From NCBI RefSeq assembly GCF_001682865.1, contig NZ_MAQX01000011.1, forward strand, positions 1,136,241 through 1,200,240: DNA of 64,000 bases, read 5' to 3'. The notes below the pieces were generated by a model. It was not told the origin of the DNA, made no database searches, and saw nothing but the letters and a program-made list of their open reading frames with translations. Positions 18,803 to 26,629 of the stretch are shown piece by piece; position 1 is the first letter of the stretch, and every line of letters begins with the position of its first letter. A program made the translations under genes and the position numbers. The stretch comes from Bacillus sp. FJAT-26390 (GTDB taxonomy: Bacteria > Bacillota > Bacilli > Paenibacillales > Paenibacillaceae).

Positions 18803-19282
18803 TCAGGCACCGCCTTCCGGGTTATTTTTATTGATTATGAAGCGCTCCAGAAAAGCATGAATAACCGGCCGATCCGGAGGGCTTAGCTCCTGCGGGATTG
18901 AACCAAATTCAAAAAAACGCAGCTCCAGAGTCTCTGTTCCATCCTCTTTAAGCATCCCTTCAAAATCCGAACAGATATACGCGGTAGAGACGTTATACAC
19001 CTCGTCTCCATGCGGATACTTATAGTAGAGCTCTGGCCCAGAGAATACGTCAAATAGCGCCAGACTCCCCGCTATTAATCCCGTTTCCTCCAATAGCTCC
19101 CGCCTTGCGACCTCGGTCAGCGCCTCCCCTGGCTCCATCGCCCCTCCGGGAAGCCCCCACAAACCGTTGTCTGACCGTCTTTGCAGAAGAAGTGAATCCT
19201 CCTTGCATAATAAAACGCAGGCGCCAGCCATGATAAGCGGCCTTGTCCCCACCAAGCTTCTAAGATCCATCATATAACCCAT
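18803..19282 (-). CDS. Nudix hydrolase
   Basis: A 159-residue pyrophosphohydrolase of unknown substrate. The Nudix box GX5EX7REUXEEXGU is complete, running from GGAMEPGEAL to ARRELLEETGLI, with the catalytic Glu residues present. The start is ATG at 19282, chosen because AAAGGAGG lies seven bases upstream; longer readings start at codons without a ribosome site. The similar sequence IMAGACVLLCKEDSLLLQRR before the box suggests an ADP-ribose or nucleotide-type Nudix, but this is not decisive. It overlaps functionally with the small membrane gene placed one base downstream. Confidence 0.9.
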   Translation of the reverse strand: MGYMMDLRSLVGTRPLIMAGACVLLCKEDSLLLQRRSDNGLWGLPGGAMEPGEALTEVARRELLEETGLIAGSLALFDVFSGPELYYKYPHGDEVYNVSTAYICSDFEGMLKEDGTETLELRFFEFGSIPQELSPPDRPVIHAFLERFIINKNNPEGGA

Positions 19283-19428
19283 AGAAGAACCTCCTTTTAT
19301 GGCTTGAACGTTCCTTCCTAATCGAGCAATAGCAGCAGGATTGCAAAGCAGATTATCCATTTATAAGGAGATTACCCTAATCCTATAAATCTACCATACT
19401 TCGCTGCTCGCTCAAAATATGTTCCCCC

Positions 19429-20640
19429 TCATTTTGATAGCTGACTTGCCTTCGCTTTCGAGCTTGTTGGATGAAAAAAGATAACTTTTAGGACAATACA
19501 GACCATAGCCAGCAAAATAAAAAGCAGTCCGCTCCCAATCACGCCCTTCATGCCAAACGCGGTTAGAAACCACCCGCCTGCTGCCGAACCGATGAACACG
19601 CCCAGATTGATGAAGGAAATATATACGCCGGTGGCAAATTCAGGAGCCTCCGGCGCCTCGGATGTTAACCATATCTGCGTGACTATAAGTCCGCTTGTAT
19701 GAGCAGCTCCCCACAACACGGTAATAATGACGATAGGAACAAAGGATGCCTCTCCCAAATAAAGCAGCAAGAAGGAAATCGCTAAGACGAGCGGATGCAA
19801 AATAGTCGTCTTTACCATATTTAATCCGATCAGCTTTCCAGCCAGCAAATTGCCCGCCATGCCGGAGATCCCAAAAACAATAAGCATAACGCTAATGGCA
19901 TTGCCGCTCATTCCCATTACTTGTTTTAAATATTCGGCAGAGTAGCTATATACCGAAAACATAGCGGCAAATAGGAAGGTGGATGCGCTAATATTTATCC
20001 ATAAGGGGATTTTACGCAAGATGCCTAGCTGTTTTCCGTAAGAAATTTTCTCCGCGCTAGGCGGTTTTGGAAGCATGAGGGCAATCCCTATGCTAGCGGC
20101 GATATTTACAGCAGCACAAAAAAGGAAGGAAGCCTCGTATGAGATTTGATCGACTAAATAGGTCGTAATCGGTATTCCGAGCACCATTCCCATGCTGGTG
20201 CCTACAAATGCTTTGGCCGAGGCTTCCGTCGCTTTTTCCTTCGAATAAAGGGACGCTGCGGCAGCGAAGGCAAGCGAAAAATAGACGGGATGGAACAATG
20301 CCGGAATAACGCGAAGGGCCAGCAGTACATAAAAGTTGGGCGCATATGCCGATCCTATGCTGCTTCCTGCAAATATGAGCAGGCATAGCAGCATCACTTT
20401 TTTAGAATTGTACGGCGATAGAAGCAAAACCATAAAAGGACCGGCAAGCGCAATGACAAGAGCAAACAAGCCAACAAGCATACCGGCCTGAGATGTGCTG
20501 ACATCGTATCGTTCAATAATCGCCGGAAGTATGCCAACCACGCCAAACTCAATGGTGTATACGCCAAATAATCCAAGCGCAATAAAAAATATGGGGGTTG
20601 CAGCTCTTTGATGTGAACCGTTTTGAATCAAAACCATCAC
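19429..20640 (-). CDS. MFS transporter, DHA1 type
   Basis: A 403-residue membrane protein with 12 predicted helices. It resembles the DHA1 drug/sugar efflux branch (AraJ/YdhP-like): TIEFGVVGILPAI in helix 1, then SQAGMLVGLFALVIALAGP and a motif-A-like loop SPYNSKKVM. Substrate unknown. No ABC or regulator gene is adjacent in the same operon; the serine hydrolase upstream is separated by a terminator. Confidence 0.85.
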   Translation of the reverse strand: MMVLIQNGSHQRAATPIFFIALGLFGVYTIEFGVVGILPAIIERYDVSTSQAGMLVGLFALVIALAGPFMVLLLSPYNSKKVMLLCLLIFAGSSIGSAYAPNFYVLLALRVIPALFHPVYFSLAFAAAASLYSKEKATEASAKAFVGTSMGMVLGIPITTYLVDQISYEASFLFCAAVNIAASIGIALMLPKPPSAEKISYGKQLGILRKIPLWINISASTFLFAAMFSVYSYSAEYLKQVMGMSGNAISVMLIVFGISGMAGNLLAGKLIGLNMVKTTILHPLVLAISFLLLYLGEASFVPIVIITVLWGAAHTSGLIVTQIWLTSEAPEAPEFATGVYISFINLGVFIGSAAGGWFLTAFGMKGVIGSGLLFILLAMVCIVLKVIFFHPTSSKAKASQLSK

Positions 20641-20660
20641 TCCCTCATGTATTCGGTTAT

Positions 20661-20696
20661 AAAAAGAGCCTAGGCCGGCTTATCCCGTACCAAGGC
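20661..20696 (-). terminator. Terminator of the serine hydrolase gene
   Basis: On the minus strand GAGCCT-TGG pairs with CCT-AGGCTC (one mismatch), followed by five T, about 15 bases after the stop at 20710. Confidence 0.8.
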
Positions 20697-20709
20697 TCCT
20701 GTTCCTGCT

Positions 20710-21885
20710 TTATTTGTTTATTCCTTTATAAATCGCTTCACAGAGATCAACCGTAAACTGGCCCGACATGCCTTCCAAGGCTGTGTTGGTAAAAGCGACC
20801 ACACTAAGCTTTTTAGCTGGATCTACGAACCACGTATGGCCATACGTCCCGCCCATCCGCCATGTGCCCGCCGATTCTGGCGTGCCTGCCGCTATCGGGT
20901 CCTTGAGCAGCGTAAACCCAAGCCCGAAACCTCGGCCTGGCCAATAAAGCATGGGCAGTTCACCAATTTGGTTGGTCGCCATTTCCCGAACTAAGCGCTC
21001 AGGCAGAAGCGGCGCCCCGCCCAAACGCAGCGTTTCCAGCAGCTTAAGAACATCACCGGCGCTGCCGACCATGCCTGCTCCGCCAGATGGAAAGGCTGAT
21101 TCGTCAAACGCCCGGCCGGGTGCCAAGCGGAATCCAGCCGTCCCCTGCAAAAAGGCAACACTGCCTTCATCCTGCAATTGGCGCGGCTCTGGTGTATCAT
21201 TAATGTATACAGCCGCCAACCTTTCCGGATCAACTGCTGTAAAGCCGGTATCATGAAGTCCAAGCGGTTCTGTAATTAGAGAACGAATGGCTTCGCTAAG
21301 AGGCGAATCTGTTACTTTTGCTATGACTGCCCCCAGCACATCCGTTGCGATTGAGTACTTCCACTCTGTGCCCGGTTCGTAGAGCAACGGTACAGAAGCG
21401 AGACGACTAAGGTTCTCTTCCAGCGTGATACCGGGTTGATCCATGCCGTCGGATACGCCCGCTCGCTCATAGGAACCATTATCCTCTTGGAAGAAGCGGT
21501 AGGTCAGTCCTGCGGTATGCGTCATCAAGTGACGGATCGTCAATGTCGCAGGCTCGCCATTTGGCAAGCGCGGCTGAAACGCAGGGAGCCACCGATCTAC
21601 GCGATCATCCAGCCGCAGACGGCCTTGCGCAACCAACACAAGGGCTGCCGTGGATACGATGGGTTTGGTTACGGAAGCAAAGCGGAATAATGTATCATCT
21701 TGCATCAGCTCGTTACTTTCGCGGTTAGCAAATCCGGCAGCTCGGCTATATTCCAGTCGCCCATCTAACGATACTTTTATGACAGCGCCAACCAGCCGTT
21801 TCTCGGCAAGGGTACGATCGATAACTTCATCAATGCGCGCTTGTAAATCATACTGGTTCATTTTGTTTACATTTAAATGACTCAA
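20710..21885 (-). CDS. Serine hydrolase, class C beta-lactamase/PBP4* family
   Basis: A 391-residue protein of the beta-lactamase-like serine hydrolase fold. The SxxK motif is SVTK (FRFASVTKPIVS, about residue 75), the YxN position reads YSI (WKYSIATDV), and the third motif region is GHTW. No signal peptide is seen, so a cytoplasmic esterase or peptidase role is more likely than antibiotic resistance. The start is TTG at 21885, supported by GAGAGGA; an ATG eight codons later has no ribosome site. It is divergent from an Lrp-type regulator with a palindrome between them. Confidence 0.85.
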   Translation of the reverse strand: MSHLNVNKMNQYDLQARIDEVIDRTLAEKRLVGAVIKVSLDGRLEYSRAAGFANRESNELMQDDTLFRFASVTKPIVSTAALVLVAQGRLRLDDRVDRWLPAFQPRLPNGEPATLTIRHLMTHTAGLTYRFFQEDNGSYERAGVSDGMDQPGITLEENLSRLASVPLLYEPGTEWKYSIATDVLGAVIAKVTDSPLSEAIRSLITEPLGLHDTGFTAVDPERLAAVYINDTPEPRQLQDEGSVAFLQGTAGFRLAPGRAFDESAFPSGGAGMVGSAGDVLKLLETLRLGGAPLLPERLVREMATNQIGELPMLYWPGRGFGLGFTLLKDPIAAGTPESAGTWRMGGTYGHTWFVDPAKKLSVVAFTNTALEGMSGQFTVDLCEAIYKGINK

Positions 21886-21961
21886 TCATGCTCATCCTCT
21901 CTGAATAGTTAAAGCCTTGATCACTTTACTATTGTGAGTATATTATATTAATTAAGTCATT

Positions 21962-21977
21962 CGCCTTACATAAGGCG
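21962..21977. promoter_or_regulatory. Inverted repeat between divergent hydrolase and Lrp-type genes
   Basis: CGCCTTA-CA-TAAGGCG has perfect 7-base arms and sits midway between the two divergent starts. It is a plausible operator for the adjacent Lrp-type regulator. Confidence 0.4.
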
Positions 21978-22057
21978 ATAAAGCTAAATCTGCCTCCTTA
22001 CAAAGGAAAACGAGTTACTTTCATATAAAATCTTTGAATTTAAAGGAGCCCGCTCGG

Positions 22058-22510
22058 ATGGACTATATTGATAAGCAAATTCTGTTTTATCTTCAGAACC
22101 AAGCGAGAATTTCGATGACGGAGCTGGGCAAGTGCGTCGGATTATCGCAGCCCGCAGTAACCGAGCGAGTCAAGCGCATGGAGGAAAAAGGAATCATCGA
22201 GGAGTATCGCACGATAATATCTCCAGAAAAAATAGGGAAGCAAACAGCTGGCTACATCCTTTTTAGCACAAGAGATTGCCACGCTTTCCTCGATTTTTGC
22301 CGCTCAGCACCCGAGGTCGCGGAATGCTACCGCATCAGCGGAGAACACAACTACTTATTGAAGGTGGTGACCGACTCCACTCGTTCTCTCGAGGAATTCG
22401 GCAATTTATGCGATAAATATGGGACGTATACGATTCTGATCGTGATGTCTTCGCCAATTGAGCAAAAGCCTATGATTGCCTCACTAGAATCACCAAACCT
22501 GCTGGCCTAG
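22058..22510 (+). CDS. Lrp/AsnC-family transcriptional regulator
   Basis: A 150-residue regulator. The N-terminal winged helix (MDYIDKQILFYLQNQAR ... GLSQPAVTERVKRMEEKGII) is of AsnC type, with RTIISPEKIG at the junction. A C-terminal RAM-type ligand-binding domain follows (about 65-145). The start is ATG at 22058, nine bases after AAAGGAG. It may control the divergent serine hydrolase and the epimerase gene that follows 65 bases downstream (inference from position). Confidence 0.88.
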   Translation: MDYIDKQILFYLQNQARISMTELGKCVGLSQPAVTERVKRMEEKGIIEEYRTIISPEKIGKQTAGYILFSTRDCHAFLDFCRSAPEVAECYRISGEHNYLLKVVTDSTRSLEEFGNLCDKYGTYTILIVMSSPIEQKPMIASLESPNLLA

Positions 22511-22575
22511 CCGAAACAGCAGTAAAATAAAACGTTAATCCGTACATTCGAGCTTTTAAAAGGAGACTCCTCACG

Positions 22576-23427
22576 ATGAATATTCTGATCACAGGTGTTA
22601 ATGGATTTATCGGACAGCGTTTAGTTGAAAAGCTAGTTCAAAACCATTCCGTAATCGGTATGGGACGGAGCCCTTTGGGTGGCGATGAATCTTTTACTTT
22701 CATACAAGGGTCGTTTCATGAAACGGAGGATTTGCATCAGCTGGATGGCATACCAATCGACGTTGTTGTCCACCTGGCTGCGGTAACGGGCGGAAGTGAC
22801 GAGGAGAGCGCTCTTGCTGTAAATGTGCAAGGAACAAGAAGGCTTTATCGGTATTTACTCGATCGTGGCTGCTCGAGGTTTATAACGGCTAGCTCCATTG
22901 CCGCAACAGGAAGCCTGCATGACGATTTTATGCCGCTCGAGCTTCCCATACCGGAAGACCATCCCTGCCTGGCAAAAGACGCCTATGGCCTCAGCAAAGC
23001 AATGGTCGAGGATTTAACCCGCTATTTTCATAGAATGAGTCCCGGCGCCGACTTTATCAACTTAAGGCTAGGAGCGGTCGCAACGGATGGTAAATGGACT
23101 GCGCCTGTCATGGATGATCCCCCTTCACTTTCTGTCCCCTTCATTCAGTTCGGGCATGTATACGTGAGCGATGTGGTGGACGGACTAATAAAAATCATAA
23201 ATGCGCCACCGAAGGACAGGGTGATTACATGCAATTTTGTAGGACCTGACGTCAGCGCTTCAGTCCCATCGCTTTCCCTGCTCCGATCACTGCTAGGCGA
23301 CCAAGCCGCGGTGTACGATCTCAGTCATTTTGACGACGCCAAAAATCAATACAAGCCGCTGTACCGGATGGATCGATTGGTAGAGGAATTTGGCTTCATG
23401 CCTAAAAAATCATTTCGGTCGACATAA
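22576..23427 (+). CDS. NAD-dependent epimerase/dehydratase (extended SDR)
   Basis: A 283-residue Rossmann-fold enzyme. The NAD motif is GVNGFIGQRL near the start, DVVVHLAAVTGG marks the second strand region, and the active site is YGLSKAM with Tyr and Lys three residues apart, preceded by ITASSIAATG. Substrate unknown; nucleotide sugars are usual for this family. ATG start with AAAAGGAG. Probably co-transcribed with the Lrp regulator. Confidence 0.88.
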   Translation: MNILITGVNGFIGQRLVEKLVQNHSVIGMGRSPLGGDESFTFIQGSFHETEDLHQLDGIPIDVVVHLAAVTGGSDEESALAVNVQGTRRLYRYLLDRGCSRFITASSIAATGSLHDDFMPLELPIPEDHPCLAKDAYGLSKAMVEDLTRYFHRMSPGADFINLRLGAVATDGKWTAPVMDDPPSLSVPFIQFGHVYVSDVVDGLIKIINAPPKDRVITCNFVGPDVSASVPSLSLLRSLLGDQAAVYDLSHFDDAKNQYKPLYRMDRLVEEFGFMPKKSFRST

Positions 23428-23485
23428 GCTTCATGCGTTATAAACGTCCGCTTGCCGCGCGCTCCGAAAGCTTTCAATCAGCAGC

Positions 23486-23673
23486 ATTAACGGGAAAAGC
23501 TCCCGTTATTTCATGCAACTTTACTCAAAAATCAGCATTAATAGGAATTTCTCCCGTTAATTTTCTGCATTTTAGCAAATTCGGCTGTAAGTGATCCTAT
23601 TAACGGGAGTATTTCCAGCTAAATGCTCAAATGGGCTCCGTACGCGAAAATTAGATGGAGAATTTCCCGCTAA
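23486..23673. repeat. Four degenerate hairpin units at about 51-bp spacing
   Basis: Units begin at 23486, 23537, 23599 and 23650 (steps 51, 62, 51). Each is about 24 bases of the form ATTAAC-GGGA-N4-6-TCCCG-TTAAT with changes; the first two pair well as hairpins. Spacers are AT-rich. The 342-base gap 23428-23769 holds this array and the pyrE-side terminator; I see no gene in it. Confidence 0.7.
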
Positions 23674-23709
23674 ACCCGTTTAACCGCTACTCGCACATGC
23701 TCCCTATAC

Positions 23710-23748
23710 GCAAAAAAGCCTTAGAATCGCTTCTAAGGCTCACTTTTT
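23710..23748 (-). terminator. Terminator of the pyrE-like gene
   Basis: GCCTTAGAA/TTCTAAGGC 9-bp stem with a 4-base loop. T runs flank it on both strands, with TTTTTT following on the minus strand, so it may also stop plus-strand transcription. Confidence 0.85.
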
Positions 23749-23769
23749 GCGTATTAGGTCAAATTTATA

Positions 23770-24291
23770 TTACGATTCGATAAGCTCGTCCATCTTAAAC
23801 AAGGAATACAAGGACAACCCCGCGTCTTCCAGATTCTCTCTTCCCTGCTGCTCCCGTTCGATGACGCATACGACATTTTTAACTATCGCTCCGTAATCTT
23901 TCAAATCGTTGGCGCTTAATAGAATTTGGCCGCCAGTCGTGACGACATCCTCAATGATACAAACGTTTTTACCTTGAATATCAATGCCCTCTGCGAGCTT
24001 GCAAGTGCCGTACTCTTTGGCTTTTTTTCTGACGAACGCGACGGGGATTCCCGTTTTAAGCGACACGGCCGTCGCGATCGGAATACCGCCCATTTCAAGG
24101 CCCGCCAACACTTCTGTTCCTAGGGGAACCAACTTTGATAAATACTCCGCAATTAAATTTAGCAATATCGGATTCGACTCAAACAAATATTTGTCAAAAT
24201 AGTCATTCGATTCTTTCCCTGATCTTAGCTTAAAAGTACCGGTCAAATGTGCCGTCTTATAAATTTCTTTTGCCAGAAGAGCTATTTCCAT
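23770..24291 (-). CDS. pyrE: Orotate phosphoribosyltransferase-like protein
   Basis: A 173-residue type I phosphoribosyltransferase. The PRPP loop VCIIEDVVTTGGQI and the N-terminal TGTFKLRSGKESNDYFDK, where OPRTs have an SGxxSxxYFD stretch, are both present, as is GLEMGGIPIATAVS. It is shorter than the 200-215 residues usual for PyrE and stands alone, away from a pyrimidine operon, so it may be a second, OPRT-like salvage enzyme. ATG start; terminator downstream. Confidence 0.75.
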   Translation of the reverse strand: MEIALLAKEIYKTAHLTGTFKLRSGKESNDYFDKYLFESNPILLNLIAEYLSKLVPLGTEVLAGLEMGGIPIATAVSLKTGIPVAFVRKKAKEYGTCKLAEGIDIQGKNVCIIEDVVTTGGQILLSANDLKDYGAIVKNVVCVIEREQQGRENLEDAGLSLYSLFKMDELIES

Positions 24292-24393
24292 ATTCCACCT
24301 GCCTAGGATTTCTTTTCATTTTACCACAATGCCAATTGATGTATAGATGAATATGTACACAACTTATCCGGACTTCAAACGGCTATCATTCCG

Positions 24394-25272
24394 CTAAAAT
24401 AAATCCAGCTGCTCGACGACGGGCGGCGGCGGTTCGTTCGGCTCCCCGCCATCCGGGCGGGCAAGCCCCAGCATCTCCATGAGCCGCTTCGCATTGTCTG
24501 CCGCATCCCCACCGGAGTTGTTGTTGAAAATGACGTGTATATGCTCGCTCTGCTGCTCCAGCAGCCGCAGCTTTCCAACCCAGTCCAACAGCTCCTCATC
24601 GCTATATCGGTACAAATAGCGCACCTCGCGCCAATTCGGCGCACTGGCTTGCGTCCACCCGGACACATTCCGTCCGTGAAACCTTACGATCGTGGAAAGC
24701 GCATCCGTTGCCCTAAGCACGGTTGGCACGGAGCCCGCTCCAGCCTGCGGCTCGTCGCAAACGCTGTGCATCCACTGCTCCCGTTCCATGAACGCTAGCG
24801 TCTTCTCGCGAAACTCCTCCGTGAACCAGCTCTGATGCCGAAACTCCAGTGCGCACGGGATTCCCTTCATTCGCTCCTTCGTCTCTCTCAAGATCCGAAC
24901 ATTTGCCTGCGTGCAGTCAAACCAAGGCGGATATTGAAATAGCGCCGCCGTCAATCGGCCAGCCGCGATAACAGGCTCAAGCATGTCCCGGAACGCCGCA
25001 TACATTTCATTGGTTTCCGACGCGGGCACCGACGGTCCGCGCTGATGTCCAGTCATTCCTTGATACGCCTTAACGAGAAAATGAAGCGTATCCGGCGTAT
25101 CCTCCAGCCATTTGCCAAAGCGCTCCCTCGATTGAATGGCGTAAAAGGTGCTGTCCACCTCCACAACCGGAAAATGCTTCGCATATTGCCGCAGCTTGCT
25201 GCCTGCTTTTGCGCTTGGGACATACAGCCGATCATGATCGCCCCAGCCTGCCAGTCCGATATGTATCGGCAT
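24394..25272 (-). CDS. DUF72 family protein
   Basis: A 292-residue protein of the DUF72 (YecE/YunF) TIM-barrel family: HIGLAGWGDH at the start, FPVVEVDSTFYAIQS, FLVKAYQGMTGHQRG, LFQYPPWF, CALEFRHQSWF and IVRFHGRN. Function unknown for the family. The start is ATG at 25272 because GGAGG lies seven bases upstream; the reading can be extended ten codons but without a ribosome site. Confidence 0.88.
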   Translation of the reverse strand: MPIHIGLAGWGDHDRLYVPSAKAGSKLRQYAKHFPVVEVDSTFYAIQSRERFGKWLEDTPDTLHFLVKAYQGMTGHQRGPSVPASETNEMYAAFRDMLEPVIAAGRLTAALFQYPPWFDCTQANVRILRETKERMKGIPCALEFRHQSWFTEEFREKTLAFMEREQWMHSVCDEPQAGAGSVPTVLRATDALSTIVRFHGRNVSGWTQASAPNWREVRYLYRYSDEELLDWVGKLRLLEQQSEHIHVIFNNNSGGDAADNAKRLMEMLGLARPDGGEPNEPPPPVVEQLDLF

Positions 25273-25359
25273 ATTTACCCCTCCGCTGCTTCTTATTGCC
25301 AATCTTTTTTTTCATTATACCTAACTTGCATATAAGGAAGCCAACAGCTGCGCACGGCA

Positions 25360-25409
25360 AAAAAAAGGACTGCTCTCAGTAGATCATTCTACGAAGAGCA
25401 GCCCTTCCA
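25360..25409 (-). terminator. Terminator of the MEKHLA gene
   Basis: GGGCTGCTCT pairs with AGAGCAGTCC around a larger loop, followed by eight T on the minus strand, about 14 bases after the stop at 25423. Confidence 0.85.
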
Positions 25410-25422
25410 AAGCCCATTCCTT

Positions 25423-25887
25423 CTATAGATAGCGATACTCCGAGAATGCAGCCGCTTGTCCCAGATAGCCTCCGCTCTCGTCCGCCAAATTCCAAACCGT
25501 CGCGTTCACGATATAAAACCTTCGGCCTGTGCTTGAAATTCGAATGCCCGTGTAATTGTCTACGTAGCCATTAGCGGTTACTGCCTCAAAGAAGCGGTCC
25601 CGCTCCGCACGCTCCATCGGCTCTGCCGTCAATCTCGAGGGCGTGCTCGTGAACGTCTCCCACTCCATCTCCCACAGCCCAAGCCCTTTCTGATTCCCAT
25701 AGTTTAGAACGGGATCAGCTTCCGTGCCATGCGATAAAATAACGGTTGTTGCATGAAACAACTGCTCCCTAATGCTCTTGCCGGGCTCTATATCCAGCAG
25801 CTCCTTGCCTGTCCAACGCCGGTAGCTGTCCAACAGCAGCCTTGCGTGCTCCTCGGCGGCGCCTACGCCTGTTAGCGGTAATTGCAC
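25423..25887 (-). CDS. MEKHLA-domain protein
   Basis: A 154-residue single-domain protein with PAS-like character. VLNYGNQKGLGLWEMEW, LTAEPMERAERDRFF and FYIVNATVWNL match the MEKHLA domain, first described at the C-terminus of plant HD-ZIP III proteins and also found as stand-alone bacterial proteins. Its ligand and role are not known. The start is GTG at 25887, eight bases after GGGGAGG. Confidence 0.85.
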   Translation of the reverse strand: MQLPLTGVGAAEEHARLLLDSYRRWTGKELLDIEPGKSIREQLFHATTVILSHGTEADPVLNYGNQKGLGLWEMEWETFTSTPSRLTAEPMERAERDRFFEAVTANGYVDNYTGIRISSTGRRFYIVNATVWNLADESGGYLGQAAAFSEYRYL

Positions 25888-25953
25888 TTGTCGTTCCTCC
25901 CCGTTTTGCTTGCTCCAATCTATATATCACGGAGAGCCGCGCTTGTCTACTTC

Positions 25954-26382
25954 TTATGAACGGTTAAGCTTGCGCAGGCGAAGCAGCGCCGTCAAAATCA
26001 TAATAAACGCAGCAAGCGCCAGCATCGGAATCGTAATGAACCCAAACCAGTTCAAATAATCGCCTTGGCAGGAGACCGGACCGCATGCTGCAAGCGGGGA
26101 GTCATGCGGCAGCTTCTGAAGCACCGTATGGTAGAGCGAGAAGCCCCCTCCGATCACAACAAGCGGCAAAGCATACGAAACAATCCCTGTATCGCTTTTC
26201 GAATAGGCTATTCCAAGCAGAATCGCCAGCGGGTACATAAAGATGCGCTGAAACCAGCAGAGGCTGCACGGCGCAAAATGCATGACCTCGCTCAAATACA
26301 AGCTGCCTGCCGTTGCCAGCACAGCCGCCGCCCAAGCAACAAATAACCAAAATGATTTCTTCTTATCCAATTGTTCTTCCAA
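25954..26382 (-). CDS. bdbC: DsbB-like disulfide oxidoreductase (BdbC type)
   Basis: A 142-residue membrane protein with four predicted helices. It has the two Cys pairs of the family: CSLC in the first loop (after helix 1) and CGPVSC in the second. Such proteins reoxidise an extracytoplasmic DsbA-like thioredoxin (BdbD) with quinone as acceptor. No bdbD-like gene is adjacent here, which is unusual since the pair is often linked. TTG start at 26382 with GAGGAG six to seven bases upstream. Confidence 0.88.
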   Translation of the reverse strand: MEEQLDKKKSFWLFVAWAAAVLATAGSLYLSEVMHFAPCSLCWFQRIFMYPLAILLGIAYSKSDTGIVSYALPLVVIGGGFSLYHTVLQKLPHDSPLAACGPVSCQGDYLNWFGFITIPMLALAAFIMILTALLRLRKLNRS

Positions 26383-26554
26383 ATCATTCTCCTCGCTTCC
26401 TTGAGCTCAATTCCCTATCTATCATTTTCGCTCAAAGAAGTGGAGATAGACATGACTCGAAAGAGCTATAACATGCGGCATGTTTAAAAATATTCACGGA
26501 TATTGGGTGGTTTCCCCACTTTTTAAACCGCTCTAAGAAGAAAGCTTCCACCTC

Positions 26555-26609
26555 CCCAAAAAAAGGCCGCCCGCCCGGCAGATAAATCTACCGGCGGAGC
26601 AGCCCTTTT
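26555..26609 (-). terminator. Terminator of the downstream sugar ABC operon
   Basis: A long GC-rich imperfect stem (GGGCTGCTCCGCCGG with CCGGGCGGGCGGCC) is followed by seven T on the minus strand. The neighbouring 26383-26554 shows no convincing gene; TTTAAAAA at 26483 and TTTTTAAA near 26519 are inverted repeats. Confidence 0.8.
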
Positions 26610-26629
26610 GCACTAATCGCTTAGACTAA

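Noticed and set aside
20710..21885. Beta-lactamase resistance gene
   Set aside because: No signal peptide, and the YxN motif is YSI; more likely a serine hydrolase of other function.
26452..26487. 11-codon frame MTRKSYNMRHV with GTGGAG upstream
   Set aside because: Too short and without any supporting context; chance cannot be excluded.
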